64,000 bases of DNA from Candidatus Gastranaerophilales bacterium (GTDB lineage Bacteria > Cyanobacteriota > Vampirovibrionia > Gastranaerophilales > Gastranaerophilaceae): positions 124,001-188,000 of the forward strand of contig CALUYO010000004.1 of assembly GCA_944325005.1 (NCBI GenBank), written 5' to 3'. Numbering within the stretch: position 1 is the first letter of the stretch; each line of letters begins with the position of its first letter. Shown here piece by piece: positions 46,959 through 56,667 of the stretch. The position numbers and the translations under genes are program-made. Under the pieces are notes generated by a model, which was given only the letters and a program-made list of their open reading frames with translations, did not search any database and was not told the origin of the DNA.

Positions 46959-47642
46959 ATGCTGACAATTATTATTCCCGTTTATAACGAGGGTGAAAAT
47001 ATTAAGACTGCTGTTGAAAATATTGAAAGAGAAGTTAAATATCCATATACAATAAATGTAATATATGACTTTGATGAAGATACAACAATAGAACCTGCTA
47101 AAAATTTGAATGTAAATCTTGTTAAGAATAAATACGGCAGGGGTGTTTTGAATGCGATTAAAACCGGATTGGAAGATGTTAATACTGAATTTGCCATTGT
47201 TACAATGGCGGATTTGTCAGATCCGCCACAGGTTATGAATGATATGATTGATTCAGCTATAAAAAATAATGCGGATATAGTTTGCGCATCTCGTTATATG
47301 TCGGGAGGGGGGCAGGTTGGAGGCCAGCTGCTTAAAAAATTAATGTCAAGATATGCAGGTTTATCTCTTCATTATCTTGCAGGTGTTCCGGTGCATGATG
47401 TGACAAATTCTTTTAAACTTTACCGCAGATCATTTTTGGAGAGTGTTAAAATTGAAAGTACCGGAGGGTTTGAGTTAGGTCTGGAGTTAGTTGTTAAAGC
47501 GTTTAAAAACGGTAATAAGATAACGGAGGTTCCAACCGTCTGGTACGACAGAACTGCAGGAAAGTCAAATTTTAAACTTTTAGAGTGGCTGCCTAAGTAT
47601 CTTAAATGGTATTTTAAAGCTTTTGGAGGAAAGCATTGTTAA
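46959..47642 (+). CDS. Glycosyltransferase family 2 (polyprenyl-phosphate type)
   Basis: The 227-residue protein starts MLTIIIPVYNEGENIKTAVEN and has the metal-binding region MADLSDPP near 87 and SRYMSGGGQ, the pattern of dolichol/undecaprenyl-phosphate sugar transferases. It lacks their usual C-terminal membrane helices. It would charge a lipid carrier with a sugar for the membrane transferases that follow. Its end overlaps the next start by 7 bases. Confidence 0.88.
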   Translation: MLTIIIPVYNEGENIKTAVENIEREVKYPYTINVIYDFDEDTTIEPAKNLNVNLVKNKYGRGVLNAIKTGLEDVNTEFAIVTMADLSDPPQVMNDMIDSAIKNNADIVCASRYMSGGGQVGGQLLKKLMSRYAGLSLHYLAGVPVHDVTNSFKLYRRSFLESVKIESTGGFELGLELVVKAFKNGNKITEVPTVWYDRTAGKSNFKLLEWLPKYLKWYFKAFGGKHC

Positions 47643-49288
47643 AGAAAAAAGATATATGTATTTTATTTCTTATTAATTTATTTGTTTTTTTCTGTTTTAC
47701 GCTTTTTTCAAAGATTAATTGTGTAGTTGTATTGCAAAATCCGAAATATCAAACATACTCAGCTGTTATCGGGACAAAACAAGTAGATACCGATGTTCTA
47801 AACGGTGAGTATCTTGAAATAAAATTACCTTTCTTGACATCAGGATTTACAATCAATAATCTTAAAGAAAATCAAATTAGAACGGTATTTTTAAATGGCA
47901 ATGAAATATATTCTCTAAATAACATAAGTAATGTACTTTTGAAATTTAAAATAAATACCTTATTTAAGGTGTTTGCACTTACTATTGGGGTAATGCTTTT
48001 TGAAATAATTTTAATATCGCTCTTTTTTATACCTCAGAAAGACAAATTCTGGGAGAATTTGATTGAAAATAAGACGGTGTTTTACATTTCATGTCTAATA
48101 TTGTGTGTATTTATTATATGGAATTTTTATAACATTTACCAAACAGCTGTTGATTTACCTTTTTGGGATGAATGGGAAGCTTTAAATCCTGGCAGACTTG
48201 ATGAGCATTTAAATTTTAGCTGGCTTTTTGCCCAGCATAATGAGCATAAAATACTCTGGACTCGATTGTATACCTGGATTTTGTATCATCTTGACGGATG
48301 GAACTTAAGGCACCAGATTATATTGAATTTCTTTTTGTATCTTACTTCTTTATTTGTTTTGTATAAGGTTATACCTGATAAAAATAGTTTACTGCCATTA
48401 TTTTTTATTCCATGTTTTTCTGATGTGTTAATAGATAATCAGCTGACAGGTTTTCAATCTCAATTTTATTTTATGTTGTTATTTTCTTATCTGGCTATTT
48501 ATTTCGGTTTTGTAAAAGAAAATAGTTACAAAAATGCTGTCTTGTTTTCCGTATTTTCAGTATGTGCAATGCTATCTATGACATTTATTTCCGGGGTTGC
48601 TTTGTTTTTTGCGTACTTCATGAAGGAACGAAAGTTTAACATAAATGTTGTTACTTCTGCAGGTGTAATTTTAGTTGGATTATTTTTATTTTTTATTAAT
48701 TATACTACTTCTAATTTGCAAATGGAAGTTACAATGCCATACAAACCAGTATTCTGGTATTATTATTTCAGAATTATTTTAAAGGGTATTTTTAACGTTT
48801 ACCTGCCTGTTTTATGCACACTGTTATCCGGTATTTTGTTCGTTTCGGCTTTTATCATTTCTTATATTAAAGATAAAGATAGAAACAGCTATTATGTATA
48901 TTTTTCGCTTTTCATACTGTGTTTTGCATTAACGGCCGGTGTTGCAGCCGGAAGATGTTCCATTGATACTTCATATATTGTCGCAAGCAGGCATTTGAAT
49001 GTTGTTAACTTTTTAATTCCATGTATAGCTGCGATGTTAATACGATTTAAACAAGTAAAGATTTCTCTCATATATTTTATCCTTTTGATATGTATGTTTG
49101 CACAATGTTATACCTTTGATACATATTACGGGGTACGGGATTTTAGAATTCAGGCAAAGAAAGAACTCTTAATGGTTGTGGATTCCACTCGTGAAGAACT
49201 GACTGTAGGTAAAGTTAACCCGTTTAATATTAAAGAATGCATATTAAGAGCAAAAGATCTGAATGTAAGTTTTTTAAGGAAACGTTGA
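47636..49288 (+). CDS. Multi-pass membrane protein, possible GT-C transferase 1
   Basis: The 550-residue protein has an N-terminal helix, a short extracellular beta-rich part, then roughly ten helices. An acidic loop, DLPFWDEWEALNPGRLDEH (about 177-195), just after the third hydrophobic segment, is where GT-C enzymes hold the catalytic acid. It starts at a TTG preceded by GGAGGAAAGCA. It is likely to transfer lipid-carried sugars to a surface glycan or protein. No named family. Confidence 0.65.
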   Translation: MLKKKDICILFLINLFVFFCFTLFSKINCVVVLQNPKYQTYSAVIGTKQVDTDVLNGEYLEIKLPFLTSGFTINNLKENQIRTVFLNGNEIYSLNNISNVLLKFKINTLFKVFALTIGVMLFEIILISLFFIPQKDKFWENLIENKTVFYISCLILCVFIIWNFYNIYQTAVDLPFWDEWEALNPGRLDEHLNFSWLFAQHNEHKILWTRLYTWILYHLDGWNLRHQIILNFFLYLTSLFVLYKVIPDKNSLLPLFFIPCFSDVLIDNQLTGFQSQFYFMLLFSYLAIYFGFVKENSYKNAVLFSVFSVCAMLSMTFISGVALFFAYFMKERKFNINVVTSAGVILVGLFLFFINYTTSNLQMEVTMPYKPVFWYYYFRIILKGIFNVYLPVLCTLLSGILFVSAFIISYIKDKDRNSYYVYFSLFILCFALTAGVAAGRCSIDTSYIVASRHLNVVNFLIPCIAAMLIRFKQVKISLIYFILLICMFAQCYTFDTYYGVRDFRIQAKKELLMVVDSTREELTVGKVNPFNIKECILRAKDLNVSFLRKR

Positions 49289-49289
49289 T

Positions 49290-51053
49290 ATGTATAGAAG
49301 AATTCTCTGGTATTTTTTAATTATTATATTTATATTCTTTGGTTTTAAATTCACCTGTTTTACGGTTTTATCCGGTTTAGATCTGTCGTGGGCTTATGCA
49401 TTGAACAATATTCATCTTAATGGAGATTATATTTTTGGGAGGGATGTTTTTTTTACTTACGGCCCTCTGGGCTATTTACTTGCTCCTTATTGTTATAAAG
49501 GTATTGTTATACAGGCATTTTTGTTTAAGATTTTTATAATATTTTCATATATATTTGCTATACTCTGTTTTAAAGAACGTAAAAATGTAAATATTTTTTT
49601 TGTGCTTGTTGTTTTAAATTTTATACTTTTTTGGAGAGATTATGATTTTTTAGAATTTCTTGCATTAATGCTTGCGATGGTATGCGTGTATGCAGACCGT
49701 TTAAGGCAGAATACTGCTTTAATTCTTTTAAATTTATTGGCATTTTTTATGTTTTTTGCCAAGTTTAATATTGGAATAAGTTGTATTGCAACGTTAATTT
49801 TCACTTTAATATCTCTTAAATTAAAGCGGGAAGCAATTGTACTTACTTGCGGTATATGGGTAATCGGACTTGTTTTAATAACTATGTTATATTTTGGAGA
49901 TTTTTATAACTTTATTCAATGGTTTAGAGTTTCTCTGCTAATTGCTTCCGGATATAGTGAGGCAATGTTATTATGGCGTTATGCACTAAATCAAATTTAC
50001 CTTTTATCTGCTCTTATAATTGTAGGTTTATATTTTTCGTTATGGTTTTATGACTATAAAAAGAATAACAATGAATGTTTTAAAGTCTTTTTTGTCAGTT
50101 TGCCGTCTTTATTTTTTATTTTTAAGGCCGGATTTGTCAGGGCTGATTTGCATATGATGCAATTTTTTACATATATGCTTTTGTTAATTCCTTTGTTATA
50201 TCTGTTAGTAACAAATATTTCAACAAAAAAACTGGTTATAATGTATATTTTAGCCTTAATTTTGCCTGTGAACTATTTTTCAACGGGCAGTATGTTTAAT
50301 ATTATTCCTGTACTAAAATATGAACATGAAATTTTTGTTCCTAATGAATATACTCTGCCTTATAAATGGCTCGATAAAATAGGAAGTGCAAGGGTCGAAA
50401 TTCTTCCATATGATTTTTCATATATTGAAAAGAATAATTTGACGCCGCATTATAACCCTATTTTGCAGTTATATTCCGTATATACAAAAAGTTTGGATGA
50501 CATTAGTGCAGAAAATTACAGAAAACAAAAAACAGATTATATAATAGTTGACCAAAGCAGGTCCATTGACAATAGAAATTTGGTTATGGATAATCCGGCA
50601 ACCTGGGATGCAATAAGGGAAAATTATCAGGTTTATGATTTTAGGGAAAAGAAAATACTTCTGGAAAAAAGAGAAAAACCTGTTAAACACAAATATGAAA
50701 CATACAGAGTTCAAGAATTTACTTTTAATGATGAAATTTCTGTTCCTGTTGATGCTAAAAAAGCTGTAGTAAAAATGGATTTATCATTGTCCGGTGTTTC
50801 TGCAAACTTTTTATTAAAGGTTTTGCCTGTATTTATTTATGTGACTTTTAATAATGGTGAAATAATGAAAATAAGACAGGTTAGAGATGTTATGAAAAAT
50901 GGCATTTATATTGACGAATTTATTTTGTCAATGAAAGATTTAGATAAATGGCTTCAGTATGAGACTTGCGGTAAAAATATTACTTCTGTAAGATTTTATA
51001 CAGCTATGCCGATTTTGTATAAAAAGAAATTTGTAATTGAATGGCAGAAATGA
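49290..51053 (+). CDS. Multi-pass membrane protein, possible GT-C transferase 2
   Basis: The 587-residue protein has about ten helices up to residue 350, then a soluble C-terminal region of about 235 residues. An early loop with LSWAYALNNIHLNGDYIFGRD (short acidic motif after helix 1) fits a GT-C active site. It starts 1 base after the previous stop. It shares the operon and presumably the pathway of its neighbours. Confidence 0.65.
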   Translation: MYRRILWYFLIIIFIFFGFKFTCFTVLSGLDLSWAYALNNIHLNGDYIFGRDVFFTYGPLGYLLAPYCYKGIVIQAFLFKIFIIFSYIFAILCFKERKNVNIFFVLVVLNFILFWRDYDFLEFLALMLAMVCVYADRLRQNTALILLNLLAFFMFFAKFNIGISCIATLIFTLISLKLKREAIVLTCGIWVIGLVLITMLYFGDFYNFIQWFRVSLLIASGYSEAMLLWRYALNQIYLLSALIIVGLYFSLWFYDYKKNNNECFKVFFVSLPSLFFIFKAGFVRADLHMMQFFTYMLLLIPLLYLLVTNISTKKLVIMYILALILPVNYFSTGSMFNIIPVLKYEHEIFVPNEYTLPYKWLDKIGSARVEILPYDFSYIEKNNLTPHYNPILQLYSVYTKSLDDISAENYRKQKTDYIIVDQSRSIDNRNLVMDNPATWDAIRENYQVYDFREKKILLEKREKPVKHKYETYRVQEFTFNDEISVPVDAKKAVVKMDLSLSGVSANFLLKVLPVFIYVTFNNGEIMKIRQVRDVMKNGIYIDEFILSMKDLDKWLQYETCGKNITSVRFYTAMPILYKKKFVIEWQK

Positions 51054-52423
51054 AAAAATATAGTACAATAATACTTCTAATATTTACAATATTTGTTTTA
51101 TTTTTACATGCTCCGGATGTATTTATAAATCAAATATTGTTTTCAGAGGACGGGAATGTATTTTTTAACCAGTCGCAGGAATTTGGTATGCAGGCTTTAT
51201 TTATTCCTTATGCCGGTTACAGCCATTTGATATTACGTTTAATGGCCTGTTTTGCATCTTTCTTCCCTGTTCAAATAATACCATATATTTATCTTTTGTC
51301 TGTCATTTTTGTTCAATTTTTTATTGTATTGTTTACTTATAAAATTTTTAAACTTGAAAATTATAATTATGGTCTTATTATTGCTTTGTTTCCTTTATTA
51401 ATTCCTGTGGGTTGTGAAATTTATTTTAGTTTAACAAATTTGCAATGGCTTCTGGCTTTATTATTTGTAATATGCATCTCTAGTAGCTGGTTAACGCTAA
51501 ATAGCTGTATGCTGGCCTTAAATCTTTTTTTATTATCTTTAACGGGACCTTTTTCAATTTTACTTCTGCCTGTTGTAATTGTAAGGATGTTTTTATATAA
51601 AGATCTTAAAAAGAAATTGGGTATCTATGCATTATACTTTACAGGGACGTTAATTCAGCTATTTATTCTTTTTATGTCAGAGAGAACGCAGTCTATTTAT
51701 GATAAATTTCAATTTGCTAAGTTTATATCTTTTTTTATGTTGAAACTTTCATCTATAAATTTCTGGGATATAATTTTGTTCATAATCTTTTGTTTAGCTC
51801 TATTTAAAGCTGTGAAAAATTTTAAAGAATATTTTACTTTATTTTCATTATTATATCTGGGTATAGCTGTTATTTTTTCATCATTATTTATATTAAGCGC
51901 TGATATTCCCTCGCGTTACATGTATCTTTTTCTTGCTTCGGTATATTTAATGTCTGTAGTTGTTTTAAAAAATGATAAAATTTCTGCTTTTATAATACTG
52001 TTGCTTATTATACGATTTTCGCATTGCCGTTATGAAAATATTTATTGGAATGAGTTTACAAAATTTTCGCAATTGCAAAAAGAAGTTTTTGTCCCTATTT
52101 TACCTCCTCCAAACTGGTATGCAAAACTTACTTCCGGTGTAGAGGAAAATGCACCCCCGTATTTTGTTACAAATGGTATGTCTTATTTTAACCCTTCTAA
52201 AATATGTAATAAATATACTGGTATTAGTATTGAAACTGATAATCCGGGTTATGCCAAAGTTTTTATGATAACTGATCTTTCAAGGAGCAATATTAGATAT
52301 TTTAATTTTTATCCTGTTGATAATAAAAATTATAAATCAAATTTTGTTATTCCGGTAGCGGATACTGATATTCAAATAATTTTGCCGCCTGAATTAAAAA
52401 TTAATTGCTATTGTTTGGATTAG
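51041..52423 (+). CDS. Multi-pass membrane protein, possible GT-C transferase 3
   Basis: The 460-residue protein has about nine helices and a C-terminal soluble tail of about 110 residues. An acidic loop, SEDGNVFFNQSQEFG, follows helix 1. It overlaps the preceding gene by 13 bases. Function is inferred only from layout and neighbours. Confidence 0.62.
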   Translation: MAEMKKYSTIILLIFTIFVLFLHAPDVFINQILFSEDGNVFFNQSQEFGMQALFIPYAGYSHLILRLMACFASFFPVQIIPYIYLLSVIFVQFFIVLFTYKIFKLENYNYGLIIALFPLLIPVGCEIYFSLTNLQWLLALLFVICISSSWLTLNSCMLALNLFLLSLTGPFSILLLPVVIVRMFLYKDLKKKLGIYALYFTGTLIQLFILFMSERTQSIYDKFQFAKFISFFMLKLSSINFWDIILFIIFCLALFKAVKNFKEYFTLFSLLYLGIAVIFSSLFILSADIPSRYMYLFLASVYLMSVVVLKNDKISAFIILLLIIRFSHCRYENIYWNEFTKFSQLQKEVFVPILPPPNWYAKLTSGVEENAPPYFVTNGMSYFNPSKICNKYTGISIETDNPGYAKVFMITDLSRSNIRYFNFYPVDNKNYKSNFVIPVADTDIQIILPPELKINCYCLD

Positions 52424-52441
52424 TATGATAAAATAAATTCT

Positions 52442-53344
52442 ATGAATGATAAAAAAGAAATATATTATAAATACTTTAACGATAAAATTCTTCCTAATAT
52501 TCAAAATATTGAACAATACAGATTGAACCTTATACGTAAAGTTTTTCTATCTTCTTTAATTTTGTTTTGCCTTGGTATTTTGTGTGCTTATATATTCATT
52601 CTAATCATGCTTAAAGGAGAGTTTAATCCCGTATTATTTCCGGTTTTGCTATTTCTGATGTATGCATTTTTTATAAAGTCTATTATAAATTTTATAGTTG
52701 TAGGGAAAAGATATCAGGAAAGACTGTTTACAGATATTTTTCCTTTATTTCTTTCCCCTGTTGCGAATTTCAAGCCTTGGCCTAAAAACCATAATACTGA
52801 AACTATACTTGAATCCGGCTTGTTTCATAATTTTGACACTCAGGAAGATGAGGCAACTTTCTTCGGGTTCTATAATCGTACAAATATAATACTTTCATCG
52901 TCAAGATTAACGATGCCTGTGAGAGGATCAAGCAAACCTGATATGTTTAAGGGGACTTTAATCCAGCTTGAATTAGAAAAATCTATTAATAATCATGTAA
53001 TATTGTTTTCTAAAAATGAGCATAAATATAATAATTATCCTCAGGTTAACCCTCATATAGATGAATTAAACAGATACCTGTATGTTTTTGCAAAAAATAC
53101 GAACAATATTTCTTTTATTAATGAAGAATTTTGGAAAATAGTACAAAGATTTGGGGAATTATATACTGCTAAAGGTTTTGAATTTTCGTTTAAGAATAAT
53201 ATTGTATTAATAGCTCTCAGGCAAAAAAGACCGATGGAATTCGGTTTTTTGTTCCGTTCTCTTTTGAGAGCAAAAAATTACGATGATCTTATCGAAAGAT
53301 TCATCGTAATTTATGATTTGATAGATTTACTTAATAAGCGTTAA
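52442..53344 (+). CDS. DUF3137-like membrane protein
   Basis: The 300-residue protein has two helices near residues 30-82 and a cytoplasmic or exposed domain with LESGLFHNFDTQEDEATFFGFYN and a late NIVLIALRQKRPMEFGFLF. It matches the pattern of DUF3137 proteins, whose role is unknown. It closes the glycan operon, 18 bases after the previous gene, and converges with the large GT5-like gene with a 4-base overlap. Confidence 0.7.
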   Translation: MNDKKEIYYKYFNDKILPNIQNIEQYRLNLIRKVFLSSLILFCLGILCAYIFILIMLKGEFNPVLFPVLLFLMYAFFIKSIINFIVVGKRYQERLFTDIFPLFLSPVANFKPWPKNHNTETILESGLFHNFDTQEDEATFFGFYNRTNIILSSSRLTMPVRGSSKPDMFKGTLIQLELEKSINNHVILFSKNEHKYNNYPQVNPHIDELNRYLYVFAKNTNNISFINEEFWKIVQRFGELYTAKGFEFSFKNNIVLIALRQKRPMEFGFLFRSLLRAKNYDDLIERFIVIYDLIDLLNKR

Positions 53345-56300
53345 GCTATTTTATCAATTTTAGGTTTGAGCTCTGTTGTATTAACAGGTATTTGTGTCGG
53401 CGCCGGATTTTCGGAAGCATCATCTTTCTTATCATTGCGTTTCATATAGGCGTATGCTGCTGTACCTAATGCTGCAACACCAATTCCTGTCCCTATAATA
53501 ATTTTTGTCCATTTGTTTCTGATCTTCTTGGCGCTGTCTTCTACTGCCATTCCGAATTTATCTCCTACAAGACGTCTGAGCTTATCGATGTTTCGTGAGT
53601 TCATGCCCTTGTCAACTTCAAAAACTTCTGTCATGTAGCGTTCGTTTGCTGATTTCCCGCCGTTATAAGCATTGTTTTCGTGCCAGTCAATTTTTTGCTG
53701 TAAACAATCTCTAACCATTTCGGCATATTTGGATAATTTACCTTCATCTGCTTTGAGCCCATAGTCAGATACAGCGTTAGTCACACATTCTTCTACTTCT
53801 GCAGCATTAGAAATCATTCTTTCTGCATCAATTATATTTCCAAGCTCTTCACCTGTTTTACCCGCAAGTTTAGCAGGATCAATATTTAAATTTTCAGCTG
53901 TTCTAAGGTACGGGTGTTTCGTCAGGTAACCTCTTGTCGCAGCAATAAAGTCAGGTGCTCCGCCTGTATTTGTAGATATTACAGGTGTACCTGCCGCGAA
54001 AGATTCTAGCGGTGTGATTCCGCAGGGTTCAAATCTTGACGTAAAGATAGAATATGTTGCACATCCTACAAGCCTATTGGGGAAGAATCCATTAACATAG
54101 CAGGCGTTTCCTTTGTAAATTCCTCCGTCAAGTTCTTCAATTTGTCTGATTATATCTTTTACCCATTTGTAATCTCTGGCATTTTCATCCCAGACTCCTG
54201 CTCCTACTATTAATTTTGTATGTTTTTTTACTTCCTTGTCAACATTAGGATCTTTCAAAAAGTCTAAGAATGACCGGAATGTAGAAGGATATCCTTTTTG
54301 CGGGTCAGGACGCCCCCAGCCCATGAACAGCATATCACCTTCCTGATATTTTGATAAATGTCCTATTACACTTGCATTATTGTCAGAAATTTGCTTATCA
54401 GTAAAGAACATTTTTGTAATTCCTTGGGTACTGCCTTTCTCAAAGGCGTCGCCAAGTGAGTTTAACAGCCATTTAAGGTTTAATTGTTTTGCATTTATAA
54501 CCTCATCGATATTATCGGAAACAATCTTGCCGGCTTCATCATAAACCGGTTTATATTCATATGTTGTAAAACCTGATTTTAATTTTGTTAAACCGTTAAT
54601 GTTATTCCCCTGACAGAAGTTTGCAGTGGGATCATTTAATCTCAGATTTGCGGGAGTGCTTCCGTTAGTAATATCAATTGTTTTGATATTACCAAGTTTT
54701 GTCGTCATAAATTGGGCAATATCAGGAGTTTCTAATGATTTCATTTCTTTACCGTAATTTACGGACACCGTACCTGCACTCATATTATTCGGATTAATTT
54801 TTGTGCCGGCAACAGGCGTCATTGAAATATTAAATGTGCGGATATCATTTGCGGTATCAACGTAATCATCAAGGAAATTTTCCATAAACGGGCGCATGAT
54901 TTGATTTACATAGCTTTTTTCTTCTTTTGTTGCGCTGTTCCAGTGAGATTCAATTTTACGTAATTTTTCTATTTGAGGGTGCTTGTTAAGAAGATCTATA
55001 TCTTCTTTTCTTGCGACCATTCTGAAAAATTCAAACGGATTACTTTCTGCGCCCTGGTAATCTCTTCCGGGATTGTGGAATGTTCCGTGAACTTTCAAGC
55101 CGTTGTAGTATTCATTCCCGAAGTGTGAAGCATCAGCTATGGCATTCATTGTGATAAATGCCGGTCTGTCATGAAGCCACCAGTTTGCGGGATTATAATT
55201 ACCATGAGCTTCAGTATTCAATTTAGGCAATATTTCAACAAGAGCTCTGTTATTATCAGCATAAGCTACATTTGTGCTAACATATTCTCTGCCGCCATTT
55301 GTACTGTATGCACCTGTAGAGTATGAACCGGTTGTTCCGTAGGCTCCATAGGCACTGTAACCTTTGCCGCCTGCCCCGTATGCAGTTTCAAGTTTTGCAA
55401 GATCTTCTGTATGAACAAAGTATGCTGAGTTTCTTTCTTTTACTTCCGGAGCTGCTTTTATAGAAGATTTTATTGCTTTTATTTTATTTTGAACTTCTTC
55501 AGTATTTAGTTTTTCATTGTATGATGTATCAATTTTATTCTGAATTTCGTCAGAGTTAATTCTTTCATTTATTGCTTTCTGTATTTTTTCTTCTATATTG
55601 TTACGGTTTTTTTTAACTTCTGTAGAAATTCTAGTCAATTCATCCGGTTGTTTTTTTCTAGCTTCTTCTGTCAGCCTTTGATCTTCTTGTGCGGCTTTCT
55701 CCAATTGTTCTTTATATTTTTCACGAATTTGTGCAGTAATTTCTTCTTTGATAGGTTTTGTTACTTCTGCGAGCAATTTCTTTTTATAGTTGTTTACGGG
55801 GACTTCGGCAGAATCCGGAATGTCTACGGCTCTAAACAGCCTGTAGGTGACATCTTTTGTTTTTGTAATAGAATCATCTGCCGGTCTGGTAAATGATCCC
55901 TGAATTCCGGCGTCTTCCAGTCTTATGATTTGTGACATGCCTTTATCATTGGGTTCTACTCTTATAGCGTAAGCTAGTTTTTCTCCTTCTTTTAATTTGA
56001 CTCTTTTGGCTACATCTTCAAGAGTTTCATTTTGTTTGGCAGAGATAAAGCTTCCTGCAGGATAGGTTTCATTATAAATACCACGTTTATCCTTTGTTAA
56101 TTTAACAACAGTAACACCGCCATCTCCATTATTAAAACTATGGTAAGGTGAAAAATCTCTGATATCTGCTCCTTCATGCAGTCTCCAGCTTATCGGTGCT
56201 TCCTGGGTAACTACACCTAAGCCGCCGGCATTATAAGTTTTTACTCCATATCGTTTATTTTCAGGGGCATAAGAAAGAAATTGATGAATATTTTTGTCGT

Positions 56301-56451
56301 TCCCTGTAAAACTTAAAATAACCCCTGAGGTTATTCGCGGAGGAACTACACTCATCGCAATCGGCATGGTTTGATTGTTAGCCTCTACTTTGTCATTTTT
56401 TCTAATACTGTTTGCCCTGATCTGATTTGGCATAACTGAATAAACACGCAT
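53341..56451 (-). CDS. Large GT5-like (glycogen synthase-like) protein with C-terminal membrane anchor
   Basis: The 1036-residue protein has a GT-B end domain with the starch/glycogen synthase signature TSRFEPCGITPLESFAAGTP (about residue 805) and, near residue 90, KTYNAGGLGVVTQEAP, like the ADP-glucose-binding GGLG loop. Between them lie a charged coiled-coil insert (about 225-345) and a Gly/Tyr/Ser-rich stretch (about 365-395). The C-terminus has one hydrophobic helix (about 978-1000) and a Pro/Thr tail. Typical GlgA is half this length, has no anchor and no insert. It may make a membrane-bound or surface glucan. The SD is weak. Confidence 0.7.
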   Translation of the reverse strand: MRVYSVMPNQIRANSIRKNDKVEANNQTMPIAMSVVPPRITSGVILSFTGNDKNIHQFLSYAPENKRYGVKTYNAGGLGVVTQEAPISWRLHEGADIRDFSPYHSFNNGDGGVTVVKLTKDKRGIYNETYPAGSFISAKQNETLEDVAKRVKLKEGEKLAYAIRVEPNDKGMSQIIRLEDAGIQGSFTRPADDSITKTKDVTYRLFRAVDIPDSAEVPVNNYKKKLLAEVTKPIKEEITAQIREKYKEQLEKAAQEDQRLTEEARKKQPDELTRISTEVKKNRNNIEEKIQKAINERINSDEIQNKIDTSYNEKLNTEEVQNKIKAIKSSIKAAPEVKERNSAYFVHTEDLAKLETAYGAGGKGYSAYGAYGTTGSYSTGAYSTNGGREYVSTNVAYADNNRALVEILPKLNTEAHGNYNPANWWLHDRPAFITMNAIADASHFGNEYYNGLKVHGTFHNPGRDYQGAESNPFEFFRMVARKEDIDLLNKHPQIEKLRKIESHWNSATKEEKSYVNQIMRPFMENFLDDYVDTANDIRTFNISMTPVAGTKINPNNMSAGTVSVNYGKEMKSLETPDIAQFMTTKLGNIKTIDITNGSTPANLRLNDPTANFCQGNNINGLTKLKSGFTTYEYKPVYDEAGKIVSDNIDEVINAKQLNLKWLLNSLGDAFEKGSTQGITKMFFTDKQISDNNASVIGHLSKYQEGDMLFMGWGRPDPQKGYPSTFRSFLDFLKDPNVDKEVKKHTKLIVGAGVWDENARDYKWVKDIIRQIEELDGGIYKGNACYVNGFFPNRLVGCATYSIFTSRFEPCGITPLESFAAGTPVISTNTGGAPDFIAATRGYLTKHPYLRTAENLNIDPAKLAGKTGEELGNIIDAERMISNAAEVEECVTNAVSDYGLKADEGKLSKYAEMVRDCLQQKIDWHENNAYNGGKSANERYMTEVFEVDKGMNSRNIDKLRRLVGDKFGMAVEDSAKKIRNKWTKIIIGTGIGVAALGTAAYAYMKRNDKKDDASENPAPTQIPVNTTELKPKIDKIA

Positions 56452-56667
56452 ATTTACACCTACATCCCGTTTATAAAATATATACTACTTATTAATAATT
56501 TTGCAGAAAATTTTTCCCTGCCACTATAGTAAAATGCTGACATGATTTTTTTCAATAGTAATTTACTATATTATTAAGGAATATTAAGTAAATTTTTTTC
56601 AATAATTAAAGTTTTTTAGTTAAATTTAAAGTAATATTATATCTATAGTTTGTAATAAGGTGAAAAA

